Shown: positions 63,061 through 64,000 of the stretch, piece by piece | How the letters are laid out: the number at the start of each line of letters is the position of its first letter | Position numbering within the stretch: the first letter of the stretch is position 1 | Source of the DNA: Phoebastria nigripes | Taxonomy: Eukaryota; Chordata; Aves; Procellariiformes; Diomedeidae | Assembly (NCBI GenBank): GCA_035582835.1 | Contig: JAYKAV010001000.1 | Coordinates: forward strand, 1,928,680-1,992,679 | Direction of reading: 5' to 3' | DNA length: 64,000 bases | Program-made: the position numbers and the translations under genes | Notes under the pieces: model-generated | Databases searched by the model: none | Seen by the model: the letters and a program-made list of their open reading frames with translations, nothing else | What the model was told of the DNA's origin: nothing

Positions 63061-64000
63061 CTGCATTTTTAAGAAGATATTAGTCTCCAATTTAGGGAGG
63101 CTTTTTTTGGTTTTTTAAGATGAAAGGCATGGAAAGGAGGGAGGATTACTACTTTAAATGGAGAAAAACAGTACATTAAAAAAGCTAAAACCAGATTGCC
63201 AATGAAGCAGAAATGTATCACTGTATTTAACTTCTTCCCTTTGACATAATGTGGAATAAGAGAAAAAGGTTTAGAGTGGTAAGCTGCAAAACAGAAGATG
63301 ATAAAAATTAAGTTTTATCAACTGCATGAACAAGGAAAAACAGGCTTTTAAATCGAGTTAGTTCTCTCTCATCATATTGGTACAGCGAGCTTAGACCCTA
63401 TGTCTGTCAAGACCAGGACACCAAAAAAAAAAAAAAAAAAAAAAAGAAAAAAAGCATAAGCTGATGGCCATGACAGTGAAAGAAAAGGCCATGACAGTTT
63501 CAGAGATTATTATTCTAATAAACGTTAGCAGTTTTTTTAATTCTTATCTCAAATTTAAAACCAGGTGTCTTTTCTTGAATGAAAAATTCAGTGGATAACA
63601 AATGTCAGAAATTTAGGTCACAAAAACAGTGATAGATTTATAGTTGAAAAATGCACCATCACTACATGCTGCAGGTTTACATACTAATCTCAGGTTCTCT
63701 TCTTCTAGTTTGATAAACTAATGACAAAAAGCTTAGAAACAAGCAGCACAAACTGATGAAGACTAATGAAACATAGTCAACGTTGTAAATACCTGTTAAC
63801 CAACCTCAGTGCTACACGTAGCTTTTAAGATTTCTTACCTGCCATATTAATGAATTGTTTTGCTGCTAATAACTCCATTTTAACAACACTGTCTTGAAAT
63901 ATTAAGTTTAGTTGTACAGATACTCAAGAATTAAATAAACATAATCAAGCAAGTTATATTTTATACATTCTTCTGCATTATAGCTTTTGACATGAGGNAA
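63061..64000 (-). other. CYLD intron (partial, runs off the window)
   Basis: No sequence encoding the expected upstream USP segment is present, so the intron extends past 64000. It includes an A tract (63423-63453) and a short ATG-containing open segment with a good splice donor at 63838-63837, treated separately as a possible cryptic exon. Confidence 0.75.
63423..63453. repeat. A-rich homopolymer tract
   Basis: A run of 23 A bases, then G and seven more A. On the CYLD transcript strand it is a T tract. It could be a decayed retroposon tail, but no body is recognised. Confidence 0.8.

Overview
This window looks like vertebrate nuclear DNA, most likely from a bird. The evidence is AT-rich non-coding sequence with only short chance open frames, a CR1-type LINE 3' end at about 2030-2203, an endogenous-retrovirus LTR pair of a type I associate with birds (29215-31877), and three spliced exons of a conserved vertebrate gene at the right edge. 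About twenty isolated N bases show that it is draft assembly. No bacterial or viral operon, CRISPR array, tRNA or rRNA gene is visible.

Right edge (about 56.1-64 kb): the only protein-coding gene I can support is the 3' end of CYLD, the Lys63/Met1-linkage deubiquitinase, on the minus strand. Three consecutive coding exons are resolved to the base: 62942..63060 (zinc-binding B-box insert), 62066..62282 (end of the insert, then the catalytic His and Asp boxes) and 60411..60595 (C-terminal end and stop). Their reading phases join correctly. The rest of the gene lies beyond 64000. Below 60411 is the 3' UTR, whose end is uncertain; candidate poly(A) signals reach down to about 56151.

Centre (29215-31877): a short, non-autonomous class-II-like endogenous retrovirus. 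It has a 5' LTR, a Lys-type primer-binding site, a roughly 1.4-kb interior without recognisable gag, pol or env, a 48-49-bp tandem array and a polypurine tract. Only the first ~25 bases of the expected 3' LTR follow, and then a complete LTR in the opposite orientation. The composite is therefore bounded by two inverted LTRs, with both U3 ends facing outward and GTGT on each flank. This is the most unusual structure in the window.

Remainder (1-29.2 kb and 31.9-56 kb): a gene desert. In other vertebrates the region 3' of CYLD is a long gene-poor interval leading towards SALL1, and this fits, but it is inference because no second gene is visible. The desert holds an old CR1/L3-like LINE fragment (about 25800-26400), several MIR-like SINE relics, microsatellites, two small duplications, perfect hairpins, G-quadruplex motifs and several repeat-free, TAAT-rich blocks that read like conserved non-coding elements. 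I found no convincing novel coding system; the ORFs of 60-152 codons in the desert show no recognisable domains.
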